Shown here one piece after another: positions 16,093-25,530 of a stretch of 64,000 nucleotides of DNA. Numbering within the stretch: the stretch's first letter is position 1; every line of letters starts with the position of its first letter. Source of the DNA: an uncultured Porphyromonadaceae bacterium (GTDB taxonomy: Bacteria; Bacteroidota; Bacteroidia; Bacteroidales; Muribaculaceae); the NCBI GenBank assembly GCA_900544305.1, contig UQUV01000010.1, forward strand, positions 15,622-79,621, in the 5' to 3' direction. The notes beneath the pieces were generated by a model that saw only the letters and a list, made by a program, of their open reading frames with translations, made no database searches and was not told the origin of the DNA. The position numbers and the translations under genes were made by a program.

Positions 16093-18150
16093 ATGAACTT
16101 TGAATTACAGTCAAAATATCAGCCGACAGGCGACCAGCCGCAAGCCATAGAAGACTTGTGCAAGGCTGCAAATGAAGGCGTTCAATATCAGACACTTTTA
16201 GGCGTGACCGGTTCGGGAAAGACATTTACAATGGCAAATGTCATTGAACGGCTCAACCGCCCTACGCTGATTCTTTCCCACAACAAGACCCTCGCGGCAC
16301 AACTATATGCGGAATTCAAGAATTTCTTTCCCCATAATGCCGTGCATTACTTTGTTTCCTATTACGATTACTACCAGCCGGAAGCCTACATTCCCTCTTC
16401 CGACAAATACATCGAAAAGGATTTGATGATTAACGATGAAATCGACCGTCTGCGACTGGCCGCAACCACCGCATTGCTGTCCGGAAGAAGAGACGTTATT
16501 GTGGTTTCGTCCGTTTCCTGCCTTTACGGTGTCGGTAACCCTGCCGACTTTGAAAGCAATGTCATTGAAATAAAAGTAGGACAAAAAATTGCCCGCAATG
16601 CATTCTTGCGTCGTCTTGTTGAATCACTGTATTCACGCAACGAAATAGACCTTGGACGCGGACAGTTCCGTGTCAAAGGCGACACGACCGACATCTATCT
16701 GGGATATGAAGAAATCATCATCCGCGTGATTTTCTGGGGAGATGAAATCGAATCCATTTCATCTATCAATCCGAATACAATGGTCGTTGAAGACCATTTG
16801 GAGGGTTATAAAATTTTCCCTGCCAACATTTTTGTGGCCACCAAAGAAAGAACAGCCTCCGCTATCGGCCAAATCGAAATTGATTTGGGAAAACAAGTCG
16901 AAATGTTCCGAAACGAAGGCCGAAGCGTAGAAGCCAAACGTTTGTACGAGAGAGTGACCTACGATGTGGAAATGATACGTGAAGTGGGTTACTGCTCCGG
17001 CATCGAAAACTATTCCCGCTATTTCGACGGACGTGAGCCCGGCGTTCGCCCTTATTGTCTTCTCGATTATTTCCCGAAAGACTTCATCACGTTCATCGAC
17101 GAAAGTCACGTAACCATTCCACAAATTCGGGCTATGTATGGCGGCGATATTTCCCGAAAAATGAACCTTGTGGAATACGGTTTCCGACTTCCGGCAGCAA
17201 TCGACAACCGTCCGCTGAAATTTGAAGAATTTGAAGCGACAACACATCAGACCATATATGTTAGTGCCACTCCAGCCGATTATGAGCTGAACAAATCAGA
17301 AGGCATTATCGTTGAACAGCTGATCCGACCGACAGGATTGCTCGACCCGCTAATTGTTGTTCGTCCTTCAAAAGGACAAATCGACGACTTGCTGGAAGAA
17401 ATCACCGTAAGAATCGAGAGAAACGAACGCGTTCTGGTTACGACGCTCACAAAACGAATGGCGGAAGAGTTGTCAGCATATCTGACAAAACTGAATATTC
17501 CATGCGCTTATATCCATTCTGATGTCGACACGATGGACCGAATCCAAATTCTCGACGACTTGCGTGAAGGAAAAATTGATGTGCTGATTGGGGTCAACCT
17601 GCTCCGCGAAGGCCTCGACCTTCCCGAAGTATCGCTTGTTGCTATCATTGATGCTGACAAAGAAGGATTCCTGCGCTCCCACCGTTCGCTGACTCAGACA
17701 GTAGGACGTGCCGCACGAAACCTCAACGGAACGGTTATCATGTATGCAGACAAAATTACCGACTCCATGCGCCTGACAATTGAAGAGACAGAACGTCGTA
17801 GAAGCATCCAGCTTGCCTATAACGAACAACACGGCATCACGCCACAACCAATTGTCAAGGCACGAACTCCAATCATTGGCCAGGAGAAGAAATCTACAGA
17901 GAAAGTCGAACCAAAACAAAAATCATCCAAGAAGGCCGTTACCTACGACAGGGATTTCAGCGAAACAGAAAACATTGCAGCCGACCCGGTTATCGCCTAT
18001 ATGAGTGAAACGGAACTCAAGAAATCCATTGAGAAAGTCAGGGCTGAAATGATTGAAGCGGCAAAAAATATGGACTTCATCTCCGCAGCGCAACTTCGCG
18101 ATGAGATGCTCCGAATGGAAGATTTATTATTAAAAGACAAAGACAAATGA
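16093..18150 (+). CDS. uvrB: Excinuclease ABC subunit B
   Basis: 685 residues, full length. Walker A is GVTGSGKT at 37-44; the DNA-inserting beta-hairpin is marked by YYDYYQPEAYIPSSD; motif II reads FIDESH; helicase motifs V and VI are LREGLDLPEVSL and QTVGRAARN; the C-terminal UVR motif (MSETELKKSIEKVRAEM) binds UvrC. It loads on damaged DNA after UvrA2. The stop TGA overlaps the next gene's ATG by four bases (ATGA), so uvrB and the radical SAM gene are coupled. Confidence 0.98.
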   Translation: MNFELQSKYQPTGDQPQAIEDLCKAANEGVQYQTLLGVTGSGKTFTMANVIERLNRPTLILSHNKTLAAQLYAEFKNFFPHNAVHYFVSYYDYYQPEAYIPSSDKYIEKDLMINDEIDRLRLAATTALLSGRRDVIVVSSVSCLYGVGNPADFESNVIEIKVGQKIARNAFLRRLVESLYSRNEIDLGRGQFRVKGDTTDIYLGYEEIIIRVIFWGDEIESISSINPNTMVVEDHLEGYKIFPANIFVATKERTASAIGQIEIDLGKQVEMFRNEGRSVEAKRLYERVTYDVEMIREVGYCSGIENYSRYFDGREPGVRPYCLLDYFPKDFITFIDESHVTIPQIRAMYGGDISRKMNLVEYGFRLPAAIDNRPLKFEEFEATTHQTIYVSATPADYELNKSEGIIVEQLIRPTGLLDPLIVVRPSKGQIDDLLEEITVRIERNERVLVTTLTKRMAEELSAYLTKLNIPCAYIHSDVDTMDRIQILDDLREGKIDVLIGVNLLREGLDLPEVSLVAIIDADKEGFLRSHRSLTQTVGRAARNLNGTVIMYADKITDSMRLTIEETERRRSIQLAYNEQHGITPQPIVKARTPIIGQEKKSTEKVEPKQKSSKKAVTYDRDFSETENIAADPVIAYMSETELKKSIEKVRAEMIEAAKNMDFISAAQLRDEMLRMEDLLLKDKDK

Positions 18151-20018
18151 CAGAAAAGACTACAACATACCGGCAATTATGGCTTCCAACCACAAAAAAA
18201 GAAATAGAACGACTGGGTTGGGACTATATCGACGTAATATTATTTACCGGCGATGCTTATATCGACCATCCATCAATGGGATGTGCTGTCATAGGACGTG
18301 TGTTGGAATCAAAAGGTTACCGGGTTGCCATTATTCCTCAACCCAACTGGCAGGACGATTTACGTGATTTCAAGAAGTTGGGAGCTCCCCGACTTTTCTT
18401 TGGAATTTCCGCCGGCGCTATGGATTCGATGGTCAACCACTACACTGCTGCAAGACGCAAACGAAGTGACGACGCCTATACGCCTAACGGTCGAGCCGGA
18501 GCCCGACCGGATTATCCGACAATTGTCTACTCACAAATCCTCAAAAAGCTGTTTCCGGAAGTACCGGTAATCGTCGGTGGTATTGAAGCCTCATTGCGCA
18601 GACTCTCCCATTACGACTATTGGCAGGACAAACTCCGTCCTTCTATCTTATTTGATGCACATGCCGACCTGCTTGTCTATGGCATGGGAGAAAAAGCGAT
18701 TGTCGAAATTACCCGACAATTAGAAACGGGGAAAAAAGTGAATGAACTCACTGACATTCCCCAAACTGCGATTATCACAAACGCAGCAGAAGCCGCGCAA
18801 GCAGCTGGCACTGACATCGTTCTTCATTCATTTGAAGAATGTCTGTCGGACAAAAAGAAACAAGCTGAAAATTTCAAGCATATAGAAATAGAGTCCAACC
18901 GTTGGGAAAGGCACCGGCTTTGGCAAGTTCACGGCAAAAAGGCCATAAAGGTAAACCCCATGTACCCGCCAATGACCACGGAAGAAATTGACGCATCATT
19001 TGACTTGCCATATACCCGACTGCCCCACCCGCGCTATAACGGAAAACATATTCCGGCTTACGAAATGATACGCCATTCCGTAAACATGCACCGTGGTTGT
19101 TTCGGAGGCTGTGCCTTTTGTACAATCTCAGCACACCAAGGAAAATTCATCGCGTCACGAAGCAAGCAATCTATTCTTAAAGAAGTTGAACAGATTGCAA
19201 AAATGGCAGACTTCAAAGGATATATTTCCGACTTGGGAGGCCCTTCGGCCAACATGTATCAGATGCATGGCAAAGATTTGGACAAATGCCGGAAATGCGT
19301 TCGTCCTTCTTGTCTGCACCCGCAACCATGCAAGAATCTGAACAACGACCATGCTCCGCTGTTGGATATTTATCATGCCGTAGATGCTCTTCCGGAGGTC
19401 AAAAAATCGTTTATCGGTAGCGGCGTCCGCTACGATCTGTCGATGGCCAAGCACAGCGACGAACGGGTAAATCAGACGAATGCGCAATACAACCGCGAGC
19501 TGATAATCAAACATGTTTCCGGACGCCTGAAAGTTGCTCCCGAACACACGTCCGACCGCGTGCTCAACTGTATGCGCAAGCCGTCGTTCGACCTGTTCTA
19601 CAAATTCAAACAGTTGTTCGACGAAATCAATCACAAATATGACCTTCGCCAGCAGCTGATTCCTTATTTCATTTCATCGCATCCGGCCTGCACGGAACAG
19701 GATATGGCAGAACTCGCTGTTATTACAAAGAAACTGAATTTCCACCTCGAACAGGTTCAAGATTTCACGCCGACTCCAATGACCGTCGCATCGGAAATCT
19801 ATTACACCGGCTACCATCCTTACACGCTCGAGAAAGTATATACCGCAAGAACAAAAGAAGAAAAGCAGAACCAGCGCAAATTTTTCTTCTGGTATAAACC
19901 CGAATGCGCCCAGGACATCAGAAAATCACTCATTCGCATGAACCGTCAGGATTTGATGAATGAACTGTTCAAGAGAGAAAACAAATCATTTAAACCAAAT
20001 AATACAAAAAAGAAGTAA
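18147..20018 (+). CDS. YgiQ-family radical SAM protein
   Basis: 623 residues. The radical SAM cluster motif CxxxCxxC is C318-C322-C325 in HRGCFGGCAFC. The N-terminal domain (WDYIDVILFTGDAYIDHPSMG) resembles the cobalamin-binding-like fold of this class, and a second cysteine group (CRKCVRPSCLHPQPC) follows the catalytic barrel, as in YgiQ proteins. The reaction is unknown. ATGA overlap with uvrB shows tight coupling, although no repair link is established. Confidence 0.88.
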   Translation: MTEKTTTYRQLWLPTTKKEIERLGWDYIDVILFTGDAYIDHPSMGCAVIGRVLESKGYRVAIIPQPNWQDDLRDFKKLGAPRLFFGISAGAMDSMVNHYTAARRKRSDDAYTPNGRAGARPDYPTIVYSQILKKLFPEVPVIVGGIEASLRRLSHYDYWQDKLRPSILFDAHADLLVYGMGEKAIVEITRQLETGKKVNELTDIPQTAIITNAAEAAQAAGTDIVLHSFEECLSDKKKQAENFKHIEIESNRWERHRLWQVHGKKAIKVNPMYPPMTTEEIDASFDLPYTRLPHPRYNGKHIPAYEMIRHSVNMHRGCFGGCAFCTISAHQGKFIASRSKQSILKEVEQIAKMADFKGYISDLGGPSANMYQMHGKDLDKCRKCVRPSCLHPQPCKNLNNDHAPLLDIYHAVDALPEVKKSFIGSGVRYDLSMAKHSDERVNQTNAQYNRELIIKHVSGRLKVAPEHTSDRVLNCMRKPSFDLFYKFKQLFDEINHKYDLRQQLIPYFISSHPACTEQDMAELAVITKKLNFHLEQVQDFTPTPMTVASEIYYTGYHPYTLEKVYTARTKEEKQNQRKFFFWYKPECAQDIRKSLIRMNRQDLMNELFKRENKSFKPNNTKKK

Positions 20019-20019
20019 C

Positions 20020-22095
20020 ATGAACTATTTAAAATCTTCACTTATGATGGCTACGATTTTGGCGGCAGGAACAACAGCTTCAGCCGAACAAAATGCACTT
20101 ATCAGCCGTCCCGACTTCAAAGTGGAAGACGGCAAATTCACACCCGAATTGATTGAAGCATTCGGACGTGCAAGTGACCCGCAATTGTCACCCGACAAAA
20201 AGAAGATTCTCTACAATCTTGAATTCATCAACCTCGAAGCCGACAAAGGCAACAAGGAACTTTGGGTAATGGACATTGACGGAAAAAATGCCGTGCAACT
20301 CACCTTTACCAATGACCCGGAAGTAAATGCCGTATGGTTTAACGAAGGCAAGCAGATTGCATTCTTGTCCAAAGCTGAGAACGGCATGCAACTGTTCGTT
20401 ATGGATGCTGACGGCAAAAACCGCAAACAAATCTCAAATGTTGAAAAAGGACTTTCCGGCTTCTCATTCTCTCCTGACGAAAAGAAGGTTCTATTCATCA
20501 GCAATGTCCAATATGGAAAAACGACACAGGAAATATACCCAAAACTCGACAAGGCTAACGTACACATCGTTGACGATTTGATGTACAAGCACTGGGACGA
20601 ATGGGTATCCGAAATTCCTCATCCGTTTGTTGCTGATTTCGACGGAGAAAAGCTTTCAAATGTAACCGACTTACTCGAAGGCGAACCGTATGAAGCTCCT
20701 ATGAAACCATTCGGAGGCATGGAGTCATTGGCATGGTCGCCCGACTCAAAACAAATCGTATACGTTTCCCGTAAAAAGACAGGCTTGGAATATTCCCTTT
20801 CCACAAACTCTGACCTGTATCTGTATGACCTTGCTACAAAAAAGACAACCAACTTGACGGAAGGCATGATGGGATACGACACAAACCCGGTATTCTCTCC
20901 GAAAGGCGACAAACTGGCATGGCTGTCTATGGAACATGACGGATACGAATCCGACAAAAACCGCATTTTCGTTATGGACATGAAGTCTGGCGAAAAAACT
21001 GACTTGACAACAGATTGGGACTACACAGCAAATACCATCACATGGAATCCTAACGGAAAAGCCATCTACTTCATCGCTCCTTATCATGGTCCATCTCCTA
21101 TTTTCAGCATTGACGTAAAGTCAAAGAAAGTGACTACCGTTCAAGATGACATGTGCGACTATCAATCAGTTGTTCCGGTTGACGACAAAAAACTGATTGC
21201 ACTTCGCCACTCAATTCTTTATCCTAATGAAATCTACGCAGTAGAAAAAGGCGAAGCCAAACAACTGACAAATGTCAACACTGAACTTTTGTCACAACTT
21301 GCACCTGTCACTGTAGAAAAACATATGGTTCCGACTACTGATGGAAAGGAAATGTTGACATGGGTTATCCTCCCTCCAAACTTTGACAAGAACAAAAAAT
21401 ATCCGGCCATTCTTTACTGCCAGGGCGGTCCACAACAGGCAGTCAGCCAATTCTGGAGCTACCGCTGGAACTTCCGTCTGATGGCATCACAAGGATACGT
21501 TGTAATCGCTCCGAACCGTCGCGGTCTTCCGGGATTTGGAACAGAATGGAATGCACAGATTTCAGGCGACTATGGTGGCCAAAACATGAAAGACTATTTT
21601 GCTGCTGTCGACTATATGGCACAAAAACCCTACGTTGACAAAAACAAAATCGGTGCAACAGGCGCAAGCTACGGAGGTTTCTCAGTTTACTGGCTTGCAG
21701 GTCATCACGAAAACCGCTTTGCAGCCCTTCTCGCTCATGCAGGAATTTTCAATATGGAAACCCAATATCTTGAAACGGAAGAAATGTGGTTCGCCAACTG
21801 GGATATGGGCGGTGCCTACTGGGACAAAAACAACAAGACAGCCCAAAACACATTTGCCAACTCACCGCACAAATTTGTTGACAAATGGACAGCTCCAATC
21901 ATGATTACTGTCGGAGAAAAAGACTACCGTATTCTTGCATCGCAAGGCATGATGGCCTTCAATGCTGCCAAATTGAGAGGCATTCCGACACGTATGCTTG
22001 TATATCCGGAAGAAAACCACTGGATTTTGAAGCCACAAAATGCACTTCTGTGGCAATATGAATTCTTCAAATGGTTTGACAAATGGTTAAAATAA
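20020..22095 (+). CDS. S9-family (prolyl oligopeptidase-type) exported peptidase
   Basis: 691 residues from ATG 20020, one base after the previous stop; this start gives a signal peptide ending TTASAE. A beta-propeller of WD40-like PD40 repeats (LSPDKKKILYN, WSPDSKQIVYVS, FSPKGDKLAWLS) precedes an alpha/beta-hydrolase domain with S550 in GASYGG, D635 in VGEKDYR and H667 in EENHW. Dipeptidyl or acylaminoacyl peptidases of this layout are common in Bacteroidales, where periplasmic peptides are used as food. Exact specificity cannot be read from sequence. Confidence 0.9.
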   Translation: MNYLKSSLMMATILAAGTTASAEQNALISRPDFKVEDGKFTPELIEAFGRASDPQLSPDKKKILYNLEFINLEADKGNKELWVMDIDGKNAVQLTFTNDPEVNAVWFNEGKQIAFLSKAENGMQLFVMDADGKNRKQISNVEKGLSGFSFSPDEKKVLFISNVQYGKTTQEIYPKLDKANVHIVDDLMYKHWDEWVSEIPHPFVADFDGEKLSNVTDLLEGEPYEAPMKPFGGMESLAWSPDSKQIVYVSRKKTGLEYSLSTNSDLYLYDLATKKTTNLTEGMMGYDTNPVFSPKGDKLAWLSMEHDGYESDKNRIFVMDMKSGEKTDLTTDWDYTANTITWNPNGKAIYFIAPYHGPSPIFSIDVKSKKVTTVQDDMCDYQSVVPVDDKKLIALRHSILYPNEIYAVEKGEAKQLTNVNTELLSQLAPVTVEKHMVPTTDGKEMLTWVILPPNFDKNKKYPAILYCQGGPQQAVSQFWSYRWNFRLMASQGYVVIAPNRRGLPGFGTEWNAQISGDYGGQNMKDYFAAVDYMAQKPYVDKNKIGATGASYGGFSVYWLAGHHENRFAALLAHAGIFNMETQYLETEEMWFANWDMGGAYWDKNNKTAQNTFANSPHKFVDKWTAPIMITVGEKDYRILASQGMMAFNAAKLRGIPTRMLVYPEENHWILKPQNALLWQYEFFKWFDKWLK

Positions 22096-22116
22096 TAATA
22101 ACCATCCACTAATACA

Positions 22117-22154
22117 AAGCTGTTCCCCATTTCAATTCGGGAACAGCTTTTTTT
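22117..22154 (+). terminator. Intrinsic terminator after the S9 peptidase
   Basis: AAGCTGTTCCC (22117-22127) pairs with GGGAACAGCTT (22139-22149), followed by a run of T. Confidence 0.92.
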
Positions 22155-22250
22155 ATTGAAACCCATTGAAAATTAATGTTTTTCTTTCGTATTTGACAAA
22201 TTATTTGTATCTTCGCGAAGTTTTTTGGTTTAATATATTTTATACATTTT

Positions 22251-24011
22251 ATGATTAATAGATTATTTAAAGGGAGTTTTCTATTAACCTCTTTATCATT
22301 ATCAGTATTAGGGTTTGTTGCCTGTGACGAAAATTATGACCTTTCTAAAGGTGTTTCTACGGAAATGAGTATCGGTGGTTCAATGTCTATTCCAGTCGGA
22401 CAGACTGATAAATTGACATTATCCGAAGTAATCGAAACCAATGACGACATTACGGTTGACGAAAATGGAGCCTATGCCATCCAAAAAAACGGTTCCTTGG
22501 ATGTTAACATTCCAAGCGTCGATCCCATTACTATTACAGGAATCACTCCTGAACCTGTCGTTGTTGACATCGACACGGAACAAGGAACTTCACGCCAGTT
22601 GGCACCTGCTGCCGGAACAAACAGCATAACAGTTCCTTTGAACTATGAATTGGAAATAAGCAGTATTGAAGATATCCCATCAGAAATCCTCGATTTGATT
22701 TCCGTAAATTTTGAAACAGTAGAATCTACAATTAAACTTGTACTGACTCAAGGTTCAATACCAGCAAGCGATGTATTGAAAAAAGCTGAATTGCGGAATT
22801 TCAAACTGAAATTACCTGAATTTATTGAACTTGGACCGGGTCTTAACTTTTTTGACTATAACACCAATACAATTGTCCTTAATCAGGAAATTACATCCGG
22901 TGAAATTGCGCTCAACCTCCCGATTTCTGCCATTCGTGACATTGCCGCAAGCATTTCAAACGGGAAAATCGAATTGAGCGGAAAAGTTGTTTGTAGCGGA
23001 GAACTTTACTGTGAATTCTATGACACTCCTCAAAATTCTCCACGCCGCACAGCAAACGGAAAAGAAACGAATTTGCAACTGACAACTTATTTCGATGTAC
23101 CTGAAATTGAAGTAAATTCCGTTGAAGGTATTTTTGATGCAGACATCACAATCGATTCCCAAGTTCTCAGTCTTGGAGAAATTCCGGAAGCGCTGACAGA
23201 CGATAACACTCAAATCAACCTCAACAATGTTGCAACAACATTTGAAATAACGAACCCGACAGGTGTTCCGTTTGTAATTGATTTGAACTTTGTGGCACTC
23301 AACAGCGAAAACCAACAAATCAACCAAACGGTAGATTTATCTGTGAATGTGCCGGCTGCAATTGATTTCAACACTCCAAAAACTACAAAATACTACATCA
23401 CTAACTCCGCATCGGCTGTTGCTCCTGATGGCTACGAAAAGATTCTCTGCGAGAACTTGGGCAAACTGATCAACCAAATTCCGAACAGTATTCAAATCAC
23501 ACCTTCAGTCAACACCGTAAAAACTGAAGTAAGTTTCTTTGAACTGAACAAAGCATATGATACCAAAGCAAGTTATGATGTTGCTCTCCCATTTGATTTT
23601 GGACCAAATTCGCAAATCAACTACACAGAAACAATCGACAATATTCACAAGGATTTAAGCGATGTTTCCGACTACATCAATGAAATGGTTGTCACTGCGG
23701 AAATTGAAAATACAATTCCAATGCGTCTGCAATTAAACGCAACGCCTTACGACCTCAATGGTCTTGACATGAGTGACCGTCTGGAAATTTCTCAAGACAT
23801 CATTATTGAAGCAGGAAACGACAACGCCCCGACACAAACAACAACCATCATCATTAAAGAAAAGACAAAAGGCGCGTTGGCAGAACTGGATAAAGTTGAC
23901 CTAAACATCAAAGGCAACACGCAGGAAGCTCAAACAATCCTTAAACCGACACAATACGTGTTGATTAAACTGAATGCAAAATTGCCGAACGGCATTAATG
24001 TAGAATTTTAA
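22251..24011 (+). CDS. Large lipoprotein of unknown function
   Basis: 586 residues. A signal peptide with lipobox GFVAC places Cys25 as the lipidated residue. The rest is rich in Thr, Ile and Asn with alternating hydrophobic patterns, which suggests beta-sandwich repeats (LNNVATTFEITNPTGVPFVI resembles an Ig-like strand set). I do not recognise a named family. A TATCTTCG box near 22208 fits a -7 element with one mismatch. It is followed after 17 bases by a DUF5723 barrel-like protein, and the two probably act together at the outer membrane. Confidence 0.75.
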   Translation: MINRLFKGSFLLTSLSLSVLGFVACDENYDLSKGVSTEMSIGGSMSIPVGQTDKLTLSEVIETNDDITVDENGAYAIQKNGSLDVNIPSVDPITITGITPEPVVVDIDTEQGTSRQLAPAAGTNSITVPLNYELEISSIEDIPSEILDLISVNFETVESTIKLVLTQGSIPASDVLKKAELRNFKLKLPEFIELGPGLNFFDYNTNTIVLNQEITSGEIALNLPISAIRDIAASISNGKIELSGKVVCSGELYCEFYDTPQNSPRRTANGKETNLQLTTYFDVPEIEVNSVEGIFDADITIDSQVLSLGEIPEALTDDNTQINLNNVATTFEITNPTGVPFVIDLNFVALNSENQQINQTVDLSVNVPAAIDFNTPKTTKYYITNSASAVAPDGYEKILCENLGKLINQIPNSIQITPSVNTVKTEVSFFELNKAYDTKASYDVALPFDFGPNSQINYTETIDNIHKDLSDVSDYINEMVVTAEIENTIPMRLQLNATPYDLNGLDMSDRLEISQDIIIEAGNDNAPTQTTTIIIKEKTKGALAELDKVDLNIKGNTQEAQTILKPTQYVLIKLNAKLPNGINVEF

Positions 24012-24028
24012 CAGTTCAAGAACTAACA

Positions 24029-25396
24029 ATGAAAGCTATTCTTAAATATATTTTGGCAGCAGTAACACTGCCAATATCTTTGTCTGCGTTTGCTCAAAGC
24101 GCACACTCCTCCTATTTCTTGGAGAATATGACTTATCGTCAGAATATGAACCCGGCATTTGCACCGGACTTCAACTATGTCAATATCCCGGCTTTGGGCG
24201 GTATTCAACTGGGAATGAATTCCAATGTCGGATTGGGAAGCTTCCTCTTTCCGCAAAACGATGAAATGGTTACAGGTCTGAATTCAAGCATTTCTCCGGA
24301 CGAGTTTTTAGGCAAACTCAACAAGAACAATATCATGGAGCTTGACCTGCGCATAAACATCTTGTCTTTCGGTTTTGCACAGTGGGGAGGTTTTAATACA
24401 TTCAGCGTCAGCACACGTTCAAATGTTGGAGCCTATCTGCCTTACGAATTGTTCGAATTTGCCAAAATCGGACAAATTGACGGAGCACCGACCGAATATG
24501 ACATCAATAATATACGCGTTAACACAAGCAACTACGCTGAAATCGCACTTGGCCACAGCAGAAACATAACCGATCGCCTGAGCGTTGGTGCCAAACTGAA
24601 AGTTCTTGCCGGTATTTTAAACACAGATGCTGAAATTTCTAACCTGAATGTTTATATGTCAGGAGAGAAATGGCAAATCAAAGAAAGTGGAAAAATATTT
24701 TCTTCCAACAGCATGAACGTGAAGTTCAAAGAAAATGGAGAAATTGATAATTTCTCTACATCATTTGGTGTTGACGGATTCGGCTTAGGTCTGGACTTGG
24801 GTGCTTCCTATAAATTGCTGGACAACCTCACGCTATCTGCTGCAATTACCGATATAGGTTTTATTTCATGGAAAGGAGAAGAAGCGTTGGCAAATCCGGA
24901 ACCATTCGTATTTGACGGATTCTCCAATATTGGAGGAGAAGATCCGACAACCGGCGAGTCTTCAATTGATTCTGAAATCGACCAAATTGAAGAAGATTTG
25001 AAAGGACTGACCCGTTTCTCACAAGAACAGCAAGTCAGCAAAAGCCAGACACTGACAACAACCCTCAATGTCGGTGCAGAATATGGCATATTGAATAACA
25101 AAATATCTTTCGGTCTTTTGTCTTCTACACGTTTTGGTATGCCGATTGTATGGTCAGAAGTTATGGCTGCTGCCAATTTCCGCCCCACCTCATGGTTTAA
25201 CGCAACGATAAACGGGAACTTCTCCAACATTAGACAATCAATGGGTGTTATGTTGAATTTCTGTCCTAAGGGATTCAATTTCTTTATTGGCAGTGACTAT
25301 ATACCATTCAAATATTCGAAGGAAGGCATACCTTTATATAATGCCAAATTCAACCTTTTATTTGGCATGAGCTTCACGTTCAATCATAAAGGATAA
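24029..25396 (+). CDS. DUF5723-type outer-membrane protein
   Basis: 455 residues with a signal peptide (AAVTLPISLSAFAQ). The start of the mature protein, SSYFLENMTYRQNMNPAFAP, and the alternating strand pattern with a terminal aromatic strand (LLFGMSFTFNHK) fit the DUF5723 group of predicted beta-barrel proteins of Bacteroidota. No function is known. Paired with the lipoprotein 17 bases upstream, so a lipoprotein-barrel complex is a reasonable guess. Confidence 0.75.
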   Translation: MKAILKYILAAVTLPISLSAFAQSAHSSYFLENMTYRQNMNPAFAPDFNYVNIPALGGIQLGMNSNVGLGSFLFPQNDEMVTGLNSSISPDEFLGKLNKNNIMELDLRINILSFGFAQWGGFNTFSVSTRSNVGAYLPYELFEFAKIGQIDGAPTEYDINNIRVNTSNYAEIALGHSRNITDRLSVGAKLKVLAGILNTDAEISNLNVYMSGEKWQIKESGKIFSSNSMNVKFKENGEIDNFSTSFGVDGFGLGLDLGASYKLLDNLTLSAAITDIGFISWKGEEALANPEPFVFDGFSNIGGEDPTTGESSIDSEIDQIEEDLKGLTRFSQEQQVSKSQTLTTTLNVGAEYGILNNKISFGLLSSTRFGMPIVWSEVMAAANFRPTSWFNATINGNFSNIRQSMGVMLNFCPKGFNFFIGSDYIPFKYSKEGIPLYNAKFNLLFGMSFTFNHKG

Positions 25397-25428
25397 TCCT
25401 GTTGCCTGACTTTAATTCGGCAAAACAA

Positions 25429-25472
25429 TATATCCCGGCTACAGAAACAGACTGCAGCCGGGATATACTTTT
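25429..25472 (+). terminator. Intrinsic terminator after the DUF5723 gene
   Basis: TATATCCCGGCT (25429-25440) pairs with AGCCGGGATATA (25456-25467), followed by CTTTTT. Confidence 0.9.
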
Positions 25473-25484
25473 TAAAGGAACAAA

Positions 25485-25510
25485 AAAGGCCAGAACTCAT
25501 ACGGGCCTTT
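25485..25510 (-). terminator. Intrinsic terminator after the dipeptide epimerase
   Basis: AAAGGCC and GGCCTTT (25485-25491 and 25504-25510) form a 7-bp stem, with six T following on the minus strand. Confidence 0.8.
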
Positions 25511-25530
25511 AATATTTTTCGGAATATCGG

